64,000 nucleotides of DNA from Arcanobacterium sp. GTDB lineage: Bacteria; Actinomycetota; Actinomycetes; Actinomycetales; Actinomycetaceae. This document shows, piece by piece, positions 26,193 through 36,030 of this stretch. The translations under genes were made by a program, and so were the position numbers. The DNA lies in the NCBI GenBank assembly GCA_022778805.1, contig JALFSN010000006.1:279008-343007 (forward strand), written 5' to 3'. The notes under the pieces are model-generated. The model was not told the DNA's origin. It ran no database searches and saw only the letters and a program-made list of their open reading frames with translations. Position 1 is the first letter of the stretch, and every line of letters begins with the position of its first letter.

Positions 26193-27677
26193 TCACCCAA
26201 GCAAGGCCTTTTGAATCGGCCCCATCAGGAAGTAAATCACGAAGAGCACGGCCACCACCCACATCAGAGGGTGCACTTTCTTGGCGCGGCCAGCAAAGCT
26301 CTCGATGAGCACGAACGAAATGAAGCCGATGCCGATGCCAACCGTGATGGAATAGCCGAATGGCATAAAGACAATCGTGAGGAATGCCGGCACTGCCACT
26401 GCGAGATCTTTCCACTTCAAATCACCCACCTGCTGCATCATCAGCACGCCCACAGCAATGAGCGCCGGAGCAGCTGCTTCGCTTGGCACGAGTGAGACGA
26501 GTGGAGCAAAAACGATGGAGAGCAAGAACAGGATGCCAGTCACGACTGAAGCCAAGCCGGTGCGTGCGCCGTCAGCCACACCAGAAGTCGATTCCACAAA
26601 GCTCGTATTTGAGGAGACGCCGCCAAGGCCACCTGCCACAGCAGCGAGCGAATCAATGAGGAGAATGCTGCGGGTATTCGGCGGATTACCCTCGTCATCA
26701 AGCAAATCACCCTCCGAGGCCACGGCGACCATCGTGCCCATCGTGTCGAAAAAGTCGGCGAGCATCACGGAGAAAGCCAGCACTACCACGGCGATTACAC
26801 CGAGCTTCTGGAATGGCCCGACGATAGAGAATGTGCCAAGCGTGCCGAAATCTGGAACCTGCACGATCTGCGCTCCCGAAAAGCTCGGCACGGACCCTTT
26901 CCATCCTCCGAGATTGACAGCACCAAGTTTCTCATCGGCGTTATAGCTGCCCAGCTTGAGGATAGCTTCCATGATGAATGCCACCACGGTGCTGCCGAGG
27001 ATGCCGATCAAGATAGCTCCTGGGACCTTGCGAACCATCAGGATGAACGTCAAGAACATGCCGAAGAGGAACAGCACGAACGGCCACGTGTCAATGGATC
27101 CACCATTGCCAAAGGCGAGCAGCGTGCCATTGCCATTCTTGACGATTCCCACATTCGAGAACCCCACGAGTGCAATGAACAGGCCGATGCCCACAGAAAT
27201 AGCCGTGCGCAAGAATTTTGGAATTGCACGGAAAATCGCCTCGCGCAAACCGGTGAGCACCAGCAAGACGATCACAATGCCTTCAATGACGATAATGCCC
27301 ATGCCGTCAGCCCAGGTCATCCCTGGAAGCTGCACCAGCGTATAGGCCACCACCGCATTCAAGCCCAGGCCAGCCGCGAGCGCGAGCGGGAAATTGGCCA
27401 CAGCGCCCATGAGGAGAGTCATCACCCCAGCTACGAGTGCCGTCCCCACGGCAATAGCCACCTTGTTAGGCTCCGTGCCACCCCCGAGGAATGCGCCAGT
27501 TGAATCTGGCCCAGAGAGAATGATTGGGTTGAGGACGAGAATGTAGACCATAGCCAGGAAGGTCACGAAACCGCCGCGAATCTCGCGCTTGACGTTTGAA
27601 CCACGCTCGGTGATATGGAAGAACTTATCGAGAACACTGTGCTGCTGTGCGGGTGCAGCTCCCGTTTTAGTATTCAC
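26193..27677 (-). CDS. NCS2 family guanine/hypoxanthine permease (AzgA type)
   Basis: The 494-residue protein has about 13 TM helices and the AzgA-like motifs FVTFLAMVYILVLNPIILS near the N-terminus, LAAGLGLNAVVAYTLV in TM3, FFDTMGTMVAVASEGDLLDDEGN in TM8 and the downstream SSNTSFVESTSGVADGARTGL block. These fit a proton symporter for hypoxanthine, guanine or adenine. The start is a GTG at 27677 without an evident Shine-Dalgarno. It lies downstream of DUF3027 on the same strand with a 250-bp gap. I looked for a purine riboswitch in that gap and saw none. Confidence 0.92.
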   Translation of the reverse strand: MNTKTGAAPAQQHSVLDKFFHITERGSNVKREIRGGFVTFLAMVYILVLNPIILSGPDSTGAFLGGGTEPNKVAIAVGTALVAGVMTLLMGAVANFPLALAAGLGLNAVVAYTLVQLPGMTWADGMGIIVIEGIVIVLLVLTGLREAIFRAIPKFLRTAISVGIGLFIALVGFSNVGIVKNGNGTLLAFGNGGSIDTWPFVLFLFGMFLTFILMVRKVPGAILIGILGSTVVAFIMEAILKLGSYNADEKLGAVNLGGWKGSVPSFSGAQIVQVPDFGTLGTFSIVGPFQKLGVIAVVVLAFSVMLADFFDTMGTMVAVASEGDLLDDEGNPPNTRSILLIDSLAAVAGGLGGVSSNTSFVESTSGVADGARTGLASVVTGILFLLSIVFAPLVSLVPSEAAAPALIAVGVLMMQQVGDLKWKDLAVAVPAFLTIVFMPFGYSITVGIGIGFISFVLIESFAGRAKKVHPLMWVVAVLFVIYFLMGPIQKALLG

Positions 27678-27928
27678 ATGCTAAGTGTTCCCGCATGAAG
27701 AAAAATTAGCCAGTCTAACTCGCTATTCGGAATGGCGCCGTCCGCATAATGGTACGTATCGTACATCCGTGCATAATACCGATGCGTGACGTCGTGCGGT
27801 AGCCGACGTGGCTGATGTGCGGTGTCACGTGAGCTGCGCGGGTGCGTGACGCCGTACACGTAATGGTGCGTTCAGAATCGGCACTATGCTCCTTTAACGC
27901 ATCAGTCTTTAACGCATCAGTGCCAGAG

Positions 27929-29008
27929 CTAGGCTTTCTCGGCACCGCTGCGGGAGACCACTTCTAAATCTGCCTCATCTATGACCGGCTCAGATTGTAC
28001 CCACAGGCGCTCACGCCGCTTCACGTCCGTCTCCGAATGGGCTCCGCAACCGTGATCGACAGACACGACTCTGCCATCGAAAGGACTCCACATATTGGCG
28101 CACACACCGAAAAGGAGCCGCGCGGAACCAGCCATCTTCATAAAATATCCGCAGCTGGAGCACTGGGCTTTAGCCTCGCGCGTAGCCTGATTTCTCGGCC
28201 CTCCCTCGCCGCGATACCACCGGCGAAAGGCATCAGCCCTGCCAGATTCTGAGAGCACTCGTGCCCGTCCCAAACCGAGCTCCCACTGAGCTGCCCGATC
28301 GGCGTCACAGTCTGCAGATTCATAGCCCTGCTTCAAATCCGGATCAAATTGCGGCGCATCATACTGCGGCGACGTCACACCACTGGCAACACGTCCGCCG
28401 TCCGCGGCATCACCCGCAGCGTCACCGGCAACGTCACCCGAGCCGGCAGCTCCATTGCTAGCGCCCTCGCCGTCATCCGCGCTAGGGCTAACAGCCGCTG
28501 CAACAGACGGCATATCGAACGATGCTTCCGCTGTAGAACTGGCAGAAGCGGCAAAGCCTGCAGAACCGGCAGAGATCTCGCCAGCAGCTGCAAGTGCATC
28601 CGCCTCTGCTTCGCTATTGACGCTCACGAGATGGGGATCATCCGGATTGTAGGGCAGACGATCAGTAGCCCCGATATCTCCTGGCCGCAGACGATCTGCC
28701 CACGGCACCCACTCCGGAGCGAGCAGGGCATCCATCCCTGGCCGGAGCGAGATCTCATCCACGGTCACGCTCTTGGAACGAGCAGCCCGAGCGAGCGTCA
28801 CCGTCCAATACCATCCACGATATCCAGGCATGAGACACACAAAAGCATGGGTGACCACGCGATCTCCCTCTTGCACGAGACCGGCGTGCTCCCCCACATT
28901 TTTAAGGCTCGTGACGTCGTTCAATGCCTCTCGCGCCACATCCACAGCTTGCGCAAGCAGCGGCTCTTTCGTGAGTTTTTCCTTGGGATTGATTCGTAAA
29001 TTAGGCAT
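27929..29008 (-). CDS. DUF3027 family protein
   Basis: The 359-residue actinobacterial protein has an N-terminal block (LLAQAVDVAREALNDV), a central GYRGWYWTVTLARAARSK and a C-terminal Cys-containing segment (KAQCSSCGYFMKMAGSARLLFGVCANMWSPFDGRVVSVDHGCGAH). The four Cys (CxxC...C...C) and His look like a zinc site. Function is unknown. Between the two conserved parts lies an Ala/Ser/Asp-rich low-complexity insert of about 70 residues. The ATG at 29008 overlaps the cold-shock gene stop, with GGAGG 6 nt upstream, so the two are translationally coupled. Confidence 0.88.
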   Translation of the reverse strand: MPNLRINPKEKLTKEPLLAQAVDVAREALNDVTSLKNVGEHAGLVQEGDRVVTHAFVCLMPGYRGWYWTVTLARAARSKSVTVDEISLRPGMDALLAPEWVPWADRLRPGDIGATDRLPYNPDDPHLVSVNSEAEADALAAAGEISAGSAGFAASASSTAEASFDMPSVAAAVSPSADDGEGASNGAAGSGDVAGDAAGDAADGGRVASGVTSPQYDAPQFDPDLKQGYESADCDADRAAQWELGLGRARVLSESGRADAFRRWYRGEGGPRNQATREAKAQCSSCGYFMKMAGSARLLFGVCANMWSPFDGRVVSVDHGCGAHSETDVKRRERLWVQSEPVIDEADLEVVSRSGAEKA

Positions 29009-29375
29009 CAAAATCCTCCGCTAGTGCACGCAGAGCCTGCGCTATCCGCGCTCCACCCTCAGGGTATTTTCCGCGGCGGAGCTTATCTGAAGCGTGATCT
29101 AAAATTTTAATGAGATCTTCCACCAACGGCACCAATTCTGCGGGCTTACGCCGATTCGCTTCCGCGAGACTCTTCTCTCTGTGCACCACCGACACTTGGA
29201 GCGCCGCAGGGCCACGTCGAGTGTCTCCTACGCCATATTCGACTTTTGTACCTGAGTGCAGCCGCACTCCAATCGGCACAGAACTCGCAGGCAGATACAC
29301 CTCTTTTCCGTCGTCACCGAGAATAAAGCCGAAGCCTTTTTCGGCGTCAAAGAATTTTACTTTTCCAGTTGGCAC
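29001..29375 (-). CDS. Cold-shock domain protein with C-terminal extension
   Basis: The 124-residue protein starts with a cold-shock OB fold: VPTGKVKFFDAEKGFGFI carries the RNP1-like motif and EVYLPASS the RNP2 position. An extension of about 60 mostly helical residues follows (RKPAELVPLVEDLIKILDHASDKLRRGKYPEG). This long CspA-like form beside DUF3027 is a recurrent actinobacterial pair. The start is a GTG at 29375 with AAGGAGG 5 nt before it; the longer frame to 29441 encodes a Cys/Arg-rich stretch with no support. It acts as an RNA/ssDNA-binding protein in the cytosol. Confidence 0.9.
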   Translation of the reverse strand: MPTGKVKFFDAEKGFGFILGDDGKEVYLPASSVPIGVRLHSGTKVEYGVGDTRRGPAALQVSVVHREKSLAEANRRKPAELVPLVEDLIKILDHASDKLRRGKYPEGGARIAQALRALAEDFDA

Positions 29376-29908
29376 CCTGGCCTCCTTTTCCCGCTCACCA
29401 TGCCCGCAGCCACACCGGCACGCCGCACGCATAAAGCTCATCGTCGTAGAGAATCAACAATACGCCACTACGAGCTACTATGAATGGGCAACTTCTGGCA
29501 CGTCATGCTTTTCACTGCTTTCCATTATGACATCTTTCCATTATGACATCCTTCACGCAATTGCCCTGGTGGGAAAAGATCCAGTGTCCAGCCGCCCATC
29601 TGACCACTTGTCCAGCCATCTGTCTAGCCAGTTGTCTAGCCGCCCGCGCCGCTCGCTGCTAGCGTAAATTAGTTCAAATTTTCCCCCACGGCCTTGGTAG
29701 GCTTATTTCGTACTGAGAGCAGTGGGGCAGCGTCCATAAGGGACACGTCCATAGTCCATAAGATGCGTCCCACACGACGCTCCAAACGCATCCGCGATGA
29801 TCATGCGAGGAACTCTTCATAGGAAGAGTCTTTGCGTGAAAGGAGTCTTCAGGTGAGACTTCTGCCCAGCGGGAGGCGTTTGCCAAAATTTTGCAATCAG
29901 AGGTGCCC
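29376..29908. other. Divergent spacer between the cold-shock and TPM genes
   Basis: No supported gene in 533 bp. TTCCATTATGACATC is repeated in tandem (29520-29550), and CCAGCCRYCYGTCTAGCC-type words repeat at 29580-29650. The right end carries GAGAGTCTTTGCGTGAAAGG-like sequence and the SD of the TPM gene. Confidence 0.5.
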
Positions 29909-31795
29909 ATGCAGCGAATGTACAAACTTGCAGCGACGTTGCTCATAGCAGCCGCCATGATAGGCACGCCCGCTGTGGCTTTCGCCGAAGAGCCGACCGA
30001 ACTCACCAGCAATTTCCAAGATTTGGCTGGCGTCGTCAAGGATGACGCCGCCACTCGCAGCGCCATAGAGGAAGTGCCAGGAAAAGACCTGTGGGTTGTG
30101 GTGGTGAAAAATTTCGGCGGCACGGACGCATACACCTGGGCGCAACGAACAGCCCAGAAATCAGGCTTGCAGCAGTATGACGGCTTGGTGGCAATATCCG
30201 CTGAAGGCAGCGACCTCGGGTATCAAGCCGGTGGCACCGGTATCACCGCCAGCCTGTTAAAAGAGGCCCTCTCAGATAAGAGAGTTCTCGACGCTTTCCA
30301 CAATGGAGAGTGGGATGCAGGCATCCAGCGCCTTGCTGCCAACGTCAAAACGCTGCTGGAAGGCGGCTCTATTGCGAGCAAAACTCCGCTCTATATACTC
30401 TTGGCCGCAGCACTCGTAGTCGTTGTGCTGCTCGTGATTATCCTTCGACGCAATGCTAAGAAAAAGGCACAAGCAGACGCCGAGAGTCTGCGCGAATTGG
30501 CTGCCCGCGCCAGTTCTGAGCTCGTGCAGGTGGATGACGCCGTACGCTCCGCGAGCGCCGAACTTGAGTTTGCCCGAGCAGAATTCGGTTTGCAGGCTAC
30601 TCAGGATTTTGCTGCCAGCCTCGAACAAGCTAAACAGAATATGCAACAAGCGTTCTCACTGCGCACATTACTTGACGATGATCATCCCGAGACTCCTGCT
30701 CAGCAGCGCCAGATGAACACGCAGATTTTGCAGCTGGCGGATTCCACGCGCGCAGCTTTGCAAGCGCAGGAAAAAGGATTTAGCGAGCTGCGCAATCTGG
30801 CGGCGCGCGTAGAAGAGAAAATAGCTCAGCTGGAGACGCGCAACTCTGAAATCACTCATCAGCTTCCACTCGCTCAGGCAAAACTCGACAATCTTGCGCT
30901 CAGCTATCCTGAAGCCATGCTCCGCACGCTCAACAGCTACCCTGATCAGGTGGCAAAGCTACTAGATGGCGTGCAGACATCTCTAGCACAGGCTCGCGAA
31001 CACATCGCCCACGATGATAGAAACTCAGCCGTGAGCTATGCCAAGCTCGCCGAGGGCACCCTCGAAAGTGCCGCCCAAATGGTCTCCCGCATTGATGCAG
31101 CTCCGCAGCTGATAGAGCAAGCGCAGAGCCAACTTGCGGCCAATATCCAATCATTGAGCTCCGACGTAGCAGATGCCCAGCGCCTAGGCGCAGGCGATAC
31201 CACTATTTTGGATGCCCAGCGTACAGCTCAAGCAGCACTTGACGCAGCGCAGAACGCTGCCGCTCAAGATCTCTTTGCTCTCAATGAGCGTCTGGAAGAC
31301 GCCGAAGCACATCTCGATAGGGCGCTGGCAGGGGTGCGCGAACAAGAACAAGTGGCGCTTAAGCAAGCACAAGCTATCAGTGCCGCCAAAGCCACCGCGC
31401 AAGCGCGGATTGATGAAGCAGAGCAGTTCATCACGAGCTACCGTTCTGGGGTTGGCCCAGATGCACGCACGTATCTTGCCCGCGCCCACACGCAGTTTGC
31501 ACAGGCTCTCAGTGCTCCAGCTGTGCAGCAAGAACAACTTTTCCGCAGCGCAGCTTCGCTGGCAAAGCGGGCACTCTCCGCCGCTGAGCAGTCCATTGAG
31601 AGCGATCACCACGGCCAATCAGGCGATTCTACTATGGGAAGTTTTCTCGCTGGTATGGTCATTTCCTCGGTGCTCAGCGGCATGAGTCGCGGGCCTGGCA
31701 GCACTTTCGGCGGAGGAGGTAACTTCGGGGGCGGTGGCTTCGGCGGGGGCAACTTCGGGGGTGGTGGCGCTGGAGGTGGCAGAATCGGCTTTTAG
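29909..31795 (+). CDS. TPM-domain membrane protein with coiled coil and Gly-rich tail
   Basis: The 628-residue exported protein has a signal peptide (to about residue 26), a TPM domain (about 30-150; ELTSNFQDLAGVVKDD at its start, DLWVVVVKNF strand), a TM helix (about 158-180) and a very long coiled coil rich in Ala/Gln/Glu (about 185-560). A glycine/phenylalanine tail (GGGGNFGGGGFGGG type) ends it. TPM domains face outside the membrane in stress-related proteins. The next gene is PspA, suggesting a shared envelope-stress role. The start is the ATG at 29909 with AGAGG 5 nt upstream, not the TTG at 29891. Confidence 0.88.
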   Translation: MQRMYKLAATLLIAAAMIGTPAVAFAEEPTELTSNFQDLAGVVKDDAATRSAIEEVPGKDLWVVVVKNFGGTDAYTWAQRTAQKSGLQQYDGLVAISAEGSDLGYQAGGTGITASLLKEALSDKRVLDAFHNGEWDAGIQRLAANVKTLLEGGSIASKTPLYILLAAALVVVVLLVIILRRNAKKKAQADAESLRELAARASSELVQVDDAVRSASAELEFARAEFGLQATQDFAASLEQAKQNMQQAFSLRTLLDDDHPETPAQQRQMNTQILQLADSTRAALQAQEKGFSELRNLAARVEEKIAQLETRNSEITHQLPLAQAKLDNLALSYPEAMLRTLNSYPDQVAKLLDGVQTSLAQAREHIAHDDRNSAVSYAKLAEGTLESAAQMVSRIDAAPQLIEQAQSQLAANIQSLSSDVADAQRLGAGDTTILDAQRTAQAALDAAQNAAAQDLFALNERLEDAEAHLDRALAGVREQEQVALKQAQAISAAKATAQARIDEAEQFITSYRSGVGPDARTYLARAHTQFAQALSAPAVQQEQLFRSAASLAKRALSAAEQSIESDHHGQSGDSTMGSFLAGMVISSVLSGMSRGPGSTFGGGGNFGGGGFGGGNFGGGGAGGGRIGF

Positions 31796-31899
31796 AATCC
31801 GCCAGCGGCAAAAGAGACATGACGAAAAGAAATCAGAAATAGACGAGACATTTTCTTTTACCATAGAAGACGAACTCCGACGAAGAAAGGTTCACATCG

Positions 31900-32655
31900 A
31901 TGGCAGAAAAGCAATCAATCTTAGGGCGTATCACGCAGCTTGCCAAAGCTAATATCAATGCCCTGCTCGACAAAGCTGAAGATCCGCAAAAAATGCTTGA
32001 TCAGATGGTTCGTGACTACACCAATTCAATCGCCGAAGCCGAAGATGCCATCGCCGTCACTATTGGCAATCTGCGGCTCGCTGAAGCCGACTACAACGAA
32101 GACGTTCAGTCAGCCAGAGAATGGGGACAGAAAGCTGCTGCTGCAGTGGCTAAAGCTAAAGAGCTCACCGCTAGCGGCAACGCGGACGCTGCTGAGCGTT
32201 TCAACAACCTCGCAAAAGTGGCGATTGAACGCCAAATCCAGGCTGAGAAAGAGGTGAAAGAGGCTGAGCCGATTATCACCTCGCAGCGCGAAGTCGTCAC
32301 TAAGCTGAAAGACGGCCTCAACGTGATGCGCAGCAAGCTCACGGACCTCAAGACGAAACGCGACCAGCTCGTAGCGCGTCAGAAGAGCGCTGAGGCACAA
32401 AACCAGGTGCAAGATGCTATTTCTTCCATCAACGTCCTCGATCCCACTTCTGAACTTGGCCGCTTTGAAGACAAGGTGCGCCGCACTGAAGCTCTCGCTG
32501 CTGGAAAAGCTGAAGTGGCTGCCAGCTCTCTGGAGGATCAATTCGATCAGCTCATGGCGAGCGAAGATACCACCGAAATTGAGGCACGGCTCGCCGCTTT
32601 ACAAGCTGGTGAAGCTCCCGCCCAGATTGAGGGCAAAGATTTTACGGCGTACTAA
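31900..32655 (+). CDS. pspA: PspA/IM30 family membrane-protecting protein
   Basis: The 251-residue all-helical protein matches PspA/IM30 (ESCRT-III fold). The N-terminus MAEKQSILGRITQLAKANINALLDKAEDPQKMLDQMVRDY is diagnostic, and the rest is coiled coil with Lys/Glu heptads. It binds stressed membranes and limits proton leakage. AAAGG lies 9-10 nt before the ATG. It is 104 bp downstream of the TPM gene in the same direction, probably one operon. No PspC or PspF-like regulator is adjacent; the PhoP-like pair downstream could be one. Confidence 0.92.
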   Translation: MAEKQSILGRITQLAKANINALLDKAEDPQKMLDQMVRDYTNSIAEAEDAIAVTIGNLRLAEADYNEDVQSAREWGQKAAAAVAKAKELTASGNADAAERFNNLAKVAIERQIQAEKEVKEAEPIITSQREVVTKLKDGLNVMRSKLTDLKTKRDQLVARQKSAEAQNQVQDAISSINVLDPTSELGRFEDKVRRTEALAAGKAEVAASSLEDQFDQLMASEDTTEIEARLAALQAGEAPAQIEGKDFTAY

Positions 32656-32962
32656 TCAGGCGCATCCATCCATGTGCTGATTGAGCATGCACTAAATGAA
32701 CACGGCATCGCAATAGTGATCGTTCAACGCAGATGATGGGGTTGGCGCTAGCCGAGCTGGCGGCCAACCCCATCGCTACAACCGCTCGCATCAACATTCT
32801 TTCTGTCACAGCCATACCCTCGCTCAACCCTAGCTACAACGTCCACCCACCAGAATTAACCACCAGACACCCACCAGGATTTTCAGTGCCGAAATTAACC
32901 ACCGGAATTAACCACCAGGGTTTTCACAGCCAATTCCCAGACAGGCGGCGCACAATATAGCC
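32656..32962. repeat. Repeat-rich spacer upstream of the two-component system
   Basis: GAATTAACCACCAG occurs at 32853-32866 and 32905-32918, with a variant at 32892-32904. The interleaved CCACCAGGRTTTTCA words recur at about 32872 and 32913. CAACCC/AACCCC words repeat further left. The copies lie 45-110 bp before the response-regulator start and could be binding sites or plain duplications. Confidence 0.6.
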
Positions 32963-33703
32963 ATGGCTGAAGACAAAGCACCAGAAGCACGCCTACTCGT
33001 CGTAGACGACGAGCCGAACATTAGGGAACTACTCTCTGTTTCCCTGCGTTTTGCCGGATTCACCGTAGAAGCGGCAGCAGACGGCCGGCAGGCTCTGAAG
33101 ATTGAAGATATGTTCAATGCCGATCTCGTTATTCTCGACATTATGCTGCCTGACATGGATGGTTTCGAGGTTTTGCGCCACCTACGTGAACACGAGCCGG
33201 ATCTCCCCGTGCTTTTCCTCACTGCAAAAGACGACGTTCACGATAAAATCCAGGGCTTGACGATCGGAGCGGATGATTACATCACGAAACCGTTCTCCCT
33301 AGAAGAACTCATTGCCCGCGTGAGAGCAATTCTGCGGCGCACCCGCCCGACGCAAGAAGAGAGCTCCATCATTCGTTACCACGATTTAGAGCTAGATGAG
33401 GATTCTTACGAAGTGCGGCGAGCAGGCCACGATATTGAACTGTCTCCCACTGAATTCAAACTGCTGCGTTACCTCATGCTGAACGCCGAAAGAGTGGTGT
33501 CAAAAGTTCAAATTCTCGATCACGTGTGGGATTACAACTGGCATGGAGATACCGCTATCGTGGAATCCTATATCTCTTATTTACGCCGCAAAATTGACTC
33601 TCCTGAGGGGATAGGCATCACCGACCCCACGGAAGCAGCCACCATTGAGCCGCTTATCCACACGAAACGCGGCATCGGGTATATGCTGCGCCTGCAAAAA
33701 TGA
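32963..33703 (+). CDS. PhoP-like response regulator (OmpR/PhoB family)
   Basis: The 246-residue protein has a receiver domain (1-120) with the acidic pair in VVDDEPN, phospho-acceptor Asp in LVILDIMLPDMDGF, Thr in LFLTAKD and Lys in ITKPFSLEELIARV. A winged-helix effector domain follows (about 135-246; LSPTEFKLLRYLMLNAERVVSK, then the recognition helix near AIVESYISYLRRKID). The sequence resembles mycobacterial PhoP/TcrX. CACAAT ends 6 nt before the ATG, so the message is probably leaderless. Its kinase follows 42 bp downstream. Confidence 0.93.
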   Translation: MAEDKAPEARLLVVDDEPNIRELLSVSLRFAGFTVEAAADGRQALKIEDMFNADLVILDIMLPDMDGFEVLRHLREHEPDLPVLFLTAKDDVHDKIQGLTIGADDYITKPFSLEELIARVRAILRRTRPTQEESSIIRYHDLELDEDSYEVRRAGHDIELSPTEFKLLRYLMLNAERVVSKVQILDHVWDYNWHGDTAIVESYISYLRRKIDSPEGIGITDPTEAATIEPLIHTKRGIGYMLRLQK

Positions 33704-33745
33704 AGCGCGAGCTGCACCGTTCTAAGTTTGAGAAACCGAGCCACG

Positions 33746-35272
33746 ATGAAGTTCAGCAAGCAAAAAACGCCGACGCGCATCCCCGTACCAGAGCCTAATC
33801 TCACGCTCCCTCCCGTACAGCCGAAACAAAAGCTCCTGGGATCGCTGTCTTTTAGAATTATGCTTGCGTTCGTGGCACTACTCTCAGTGGTGCTCACAGC
33901 AGTGATTGTGCTCATCGGATTCACGCTGCGCCTCTATCTCACCGACGAAGTGGATCGCTCCCTCATATCGTCGGGGCGAATCATCGCCAGCCAGACGCTG
34001 GATAAGATCGTCAATAACTCTGAAGTGCAGGTAATCCCCTCAGATTTTTATCTTTATATTGACCTCGCTTACCACGCCCCCATTGAAACAATTCACGCAC
34101 AAGTAGATGCCACATACGGCCGTCCCATGAAGCCAGCTGCCATGCTGCAAACTGAAGCGGCAAGCACTGGTTCTCCTTTTACGATGAAAGGGACGAAAGA
34201 TGGCGTGCTCTGGCGGGGCATCATCGTCCCACTCAAATCAGATACATCTGGAGAGACAGCAGGCAGTGTACTCATAGCTCTGCCATTATTTTCCGTGATG
34301 CAAGCGGTGAGTAGCCTCGTGCAGATGATGATTGCCCTATCGATTCTCATTATTTTGATCGGCGCTTTCCTCTCCTACATTATGGTGCAGCGAGCTTTGC
34401 GCGGGGTGCGCTCCATCGAACGCGTCACTCACCAAGTAGCCGCCGGCAATATCTCCAGCCGCGTGCCTCCTATTCCACCCAGCACTGAAGTGGGCGCACT
34501 GGCCGACTCTATCAACACCATGCTGGCCAGCATCGAGTACGCTTTTGGAGTGCAACAAGCCTCTGAGCAGCGAATGCGCCAATTCGTCTCCGACGCTTCG
34601 CATGAATTGCGCACCCCACTGGCTACAGTGCGAGGATATGCCGAGCTCTACCGCATGGGTGGCGTGCCTAGCGATCAGGTCGATCACGCTTTCGAGCGCA
34701 TCGAATCTGAGGCAAACCGTATGGGCAACCTCGTGGAAGATTTACTCAAGCTGGCACGCCTCGATGAGGGTCGTGGCCTCACCTACACTGAGGTCGATCT
34801 CACCAGCGCCGCACTCAACGCCGTCGATGACTTTCACGCCCGCGCTCCAGAGCGCCAAGCCACCGTGATCGCACTGGATGGAAGCACCCCGAAGCCGGTG
34901 ATGGTGATGGCGGATTCCGATAAAGTGGCGCAAGTCTTGGCAAATTTGTTAGCGAACGTGCTCACGCATACACCATCTGACGCTGCCGTCGAAGTGGCCG
35001 TTGGCCTAAATCCGCAGGCGCCACAAGAGGCCATCGTAGAAGTGCGCGATCACGGCCCAGGCGTGAAAGATTCAGACCGCTCGCATATTTTTGAGCGCTT
35101 CTACCGCACAGACTCTTCTCGCTCGCGCAATACTGGTGGCACCGGCCTTGGCCTATCCATCGTCGCCGCCACTCTCGCGGCACACGGCGGGACGGCTCGC
35201 GTCTCGCCTACCCCAGGAGGCGGACTTACCGTAAGCCTCACGTTTCCTACCGCAATTGCCAAACGCGCCTAG
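33746..35272 (+). CDS. Sensor histidine kinase partner of the PhoP-like regulator
   Basis: The 508-residue kinase has a cytoplasmic Pro-rich N-terminus, TM1 (about 35-58), an extracytoplasmic sensor loop (about 60-185), TM2 (about 190-213) and HAMP. The HisKA helix carries the phospho-acceptor His in SDASHELRTPLATVRGYAELYR, and the HATPase domain has N-box NLLANVLTHT, G1 VRDHGPGV, F-box IFERFYR and G2 GGTGLGLSIV. All catalytic motifs are intact. The start is the ATG at 33746 (an in-frame TTG lies at 33728), though neither has a strong SD. The signal cannot be read from sequence. Confidence 0.92.
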   Translation: MKFSKQKTPTRIPVPEPNLTLPPVQPKQKLLGSLSFRIMLAFVALLSVVLTAVIVLIGFTLRLYLTDEVDRSLISSGRIIASQTLDKIVNNSEVQVIPSDFYLYIDLAYHAPIETIHAQVDATYGRPMKPAAMLQTEAASTGSPFTMKGTKDGVLWRGIIVPLKSDTSGETAGSVLIALPLFSVMQAVSSLVQMMIALSILIILIGAFLSYIMVQRALRGVRSIERVTHQVAAGNISSRVPPIPPSTEVGALADSINTMLASIEYAFGVQQASEQRMRQFVSDASHELRTPLATVRGYAELYRMGGVPSDQVDHAFERIESEANRMGNLVEDLLKLARLDEGRGLTYTEVDLTSAALNAVDDFHARAPERQATVIALDGSTPKPVMVMADSDKVAQVLANLLANVLTHTPSDAAVEVAVGLNPQAPQEAIVEVRDHGPGVKDSDRSHIFERFYRTDSSRSRNTGGTGLGLSIVAATLAAHGGTARVSPTPGGGLTVSLTFPTAIAKRA

Positions 35273-35325
35273 CTATAGCACGATCTTCACCACAGCAGAA
35301 CCACAGCAGATAAGCCCACGCCTCG

Positions 35326-36030
35326 TCATGCCTCGTGCGGCCACGCCGTCTGCTGTTCCAACATTGCCTGAATATGGCTTTTGACGCGCGCCATGAACGT
35401 TTCGGCATCTTCGCCGTCATTCGCCCACATCGGCTTACCAATATATAGCTCTACTGGTTTGTGATCGAGCGTAGGCCACGAGCTTCCCACCGGCATCGCC
35501 TCATGCCCTCCATGCATGGCGAGCGGCACAATCGGCACATGGAGCTTGATCGACAATGCCGCAGCCCCCGATTTGAATGCACCCATCTCTCCAGTGCGCG
35601 AGCGCGTACCCTCAGGGAAAATCAAAATCGGTATCCCATCCTGTAGCAAGCGCGACGTCATGTGCGCAGCACGGCCTGGATGTGGGCTTGGCTTGCCTTT
35701 GCGCTCCACTGGATACGTGTTGAAGAAAAGCGACGTGAGCTTAGAAATCCCCCGCTTGCGATAAAAGTAATCGGCCGCTGCTCCAGTGGCGAGTTTCGAC
35801 GTCATATGATCCGGCAAAAGTGAAAACACCATTGGGGCATCGAGGTGGGACGAATGATTTCCCACCACTATGTATGCACCCTCAAGGTCCTGCACATTCT
35901 CTTGTCCCTCTACATGCGGCTTGACCACGGCTTTCACCACTGGGCGGGTGATAGCTTTGCGCACAACCGCACGCAATTTAGCTTTCTTTTCAGAGTGATA
36001 AGGCTCAAGAGAATGAGGGCTCTCCGCCAT
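35326..36030 (-). CDS. 1-acyl-sn-glycerol-3-phosphate acyltransferase (PlsC type)
   Basis: The 234-residue membrane-associated acyltransferase has the catalytic H-x4-D box in VGNHSSHLDAPM, the substrate-binding FPEGTRSRTG and the block HVPIVPLAMHG. It adds the second acyl chain to lysophosphatidic acid in phospholipid synthesis. The ATG overlaps the stop of the upstream SDR gene by one base (TGATG), so the pair is translationally coupled. The C-terminal ~20 residues are polar. Confidence 0.92.
   Translation of the reverse strand: MAESPHSLEPYHSEKKAKLRAVVRKAITRPVVKAVVKPHVEGQENVQDLEGAYIVVGNHSSHLDAPMVFSLLPDHMTSKLATGAAADYFYRKRGISKLTSLFFNTYPVERKGKPSPHPGRAAHMTSRLLQDGIPILIFPEGTRSRTGEMGAFKSGAAALSIKLHVPIVPLAMHGGHEAMPVGSSWPTLDHKPVELYIGKPMWANDGEDAETFMARVKSHIQAMLEQQTAWPHEA

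Noticed and set aside
27678-27928. Purine riboswitch before the NCS2 permease
   Set aside because: No conserved purine-aptamer loops or three-way-junction stems could be found by eye.
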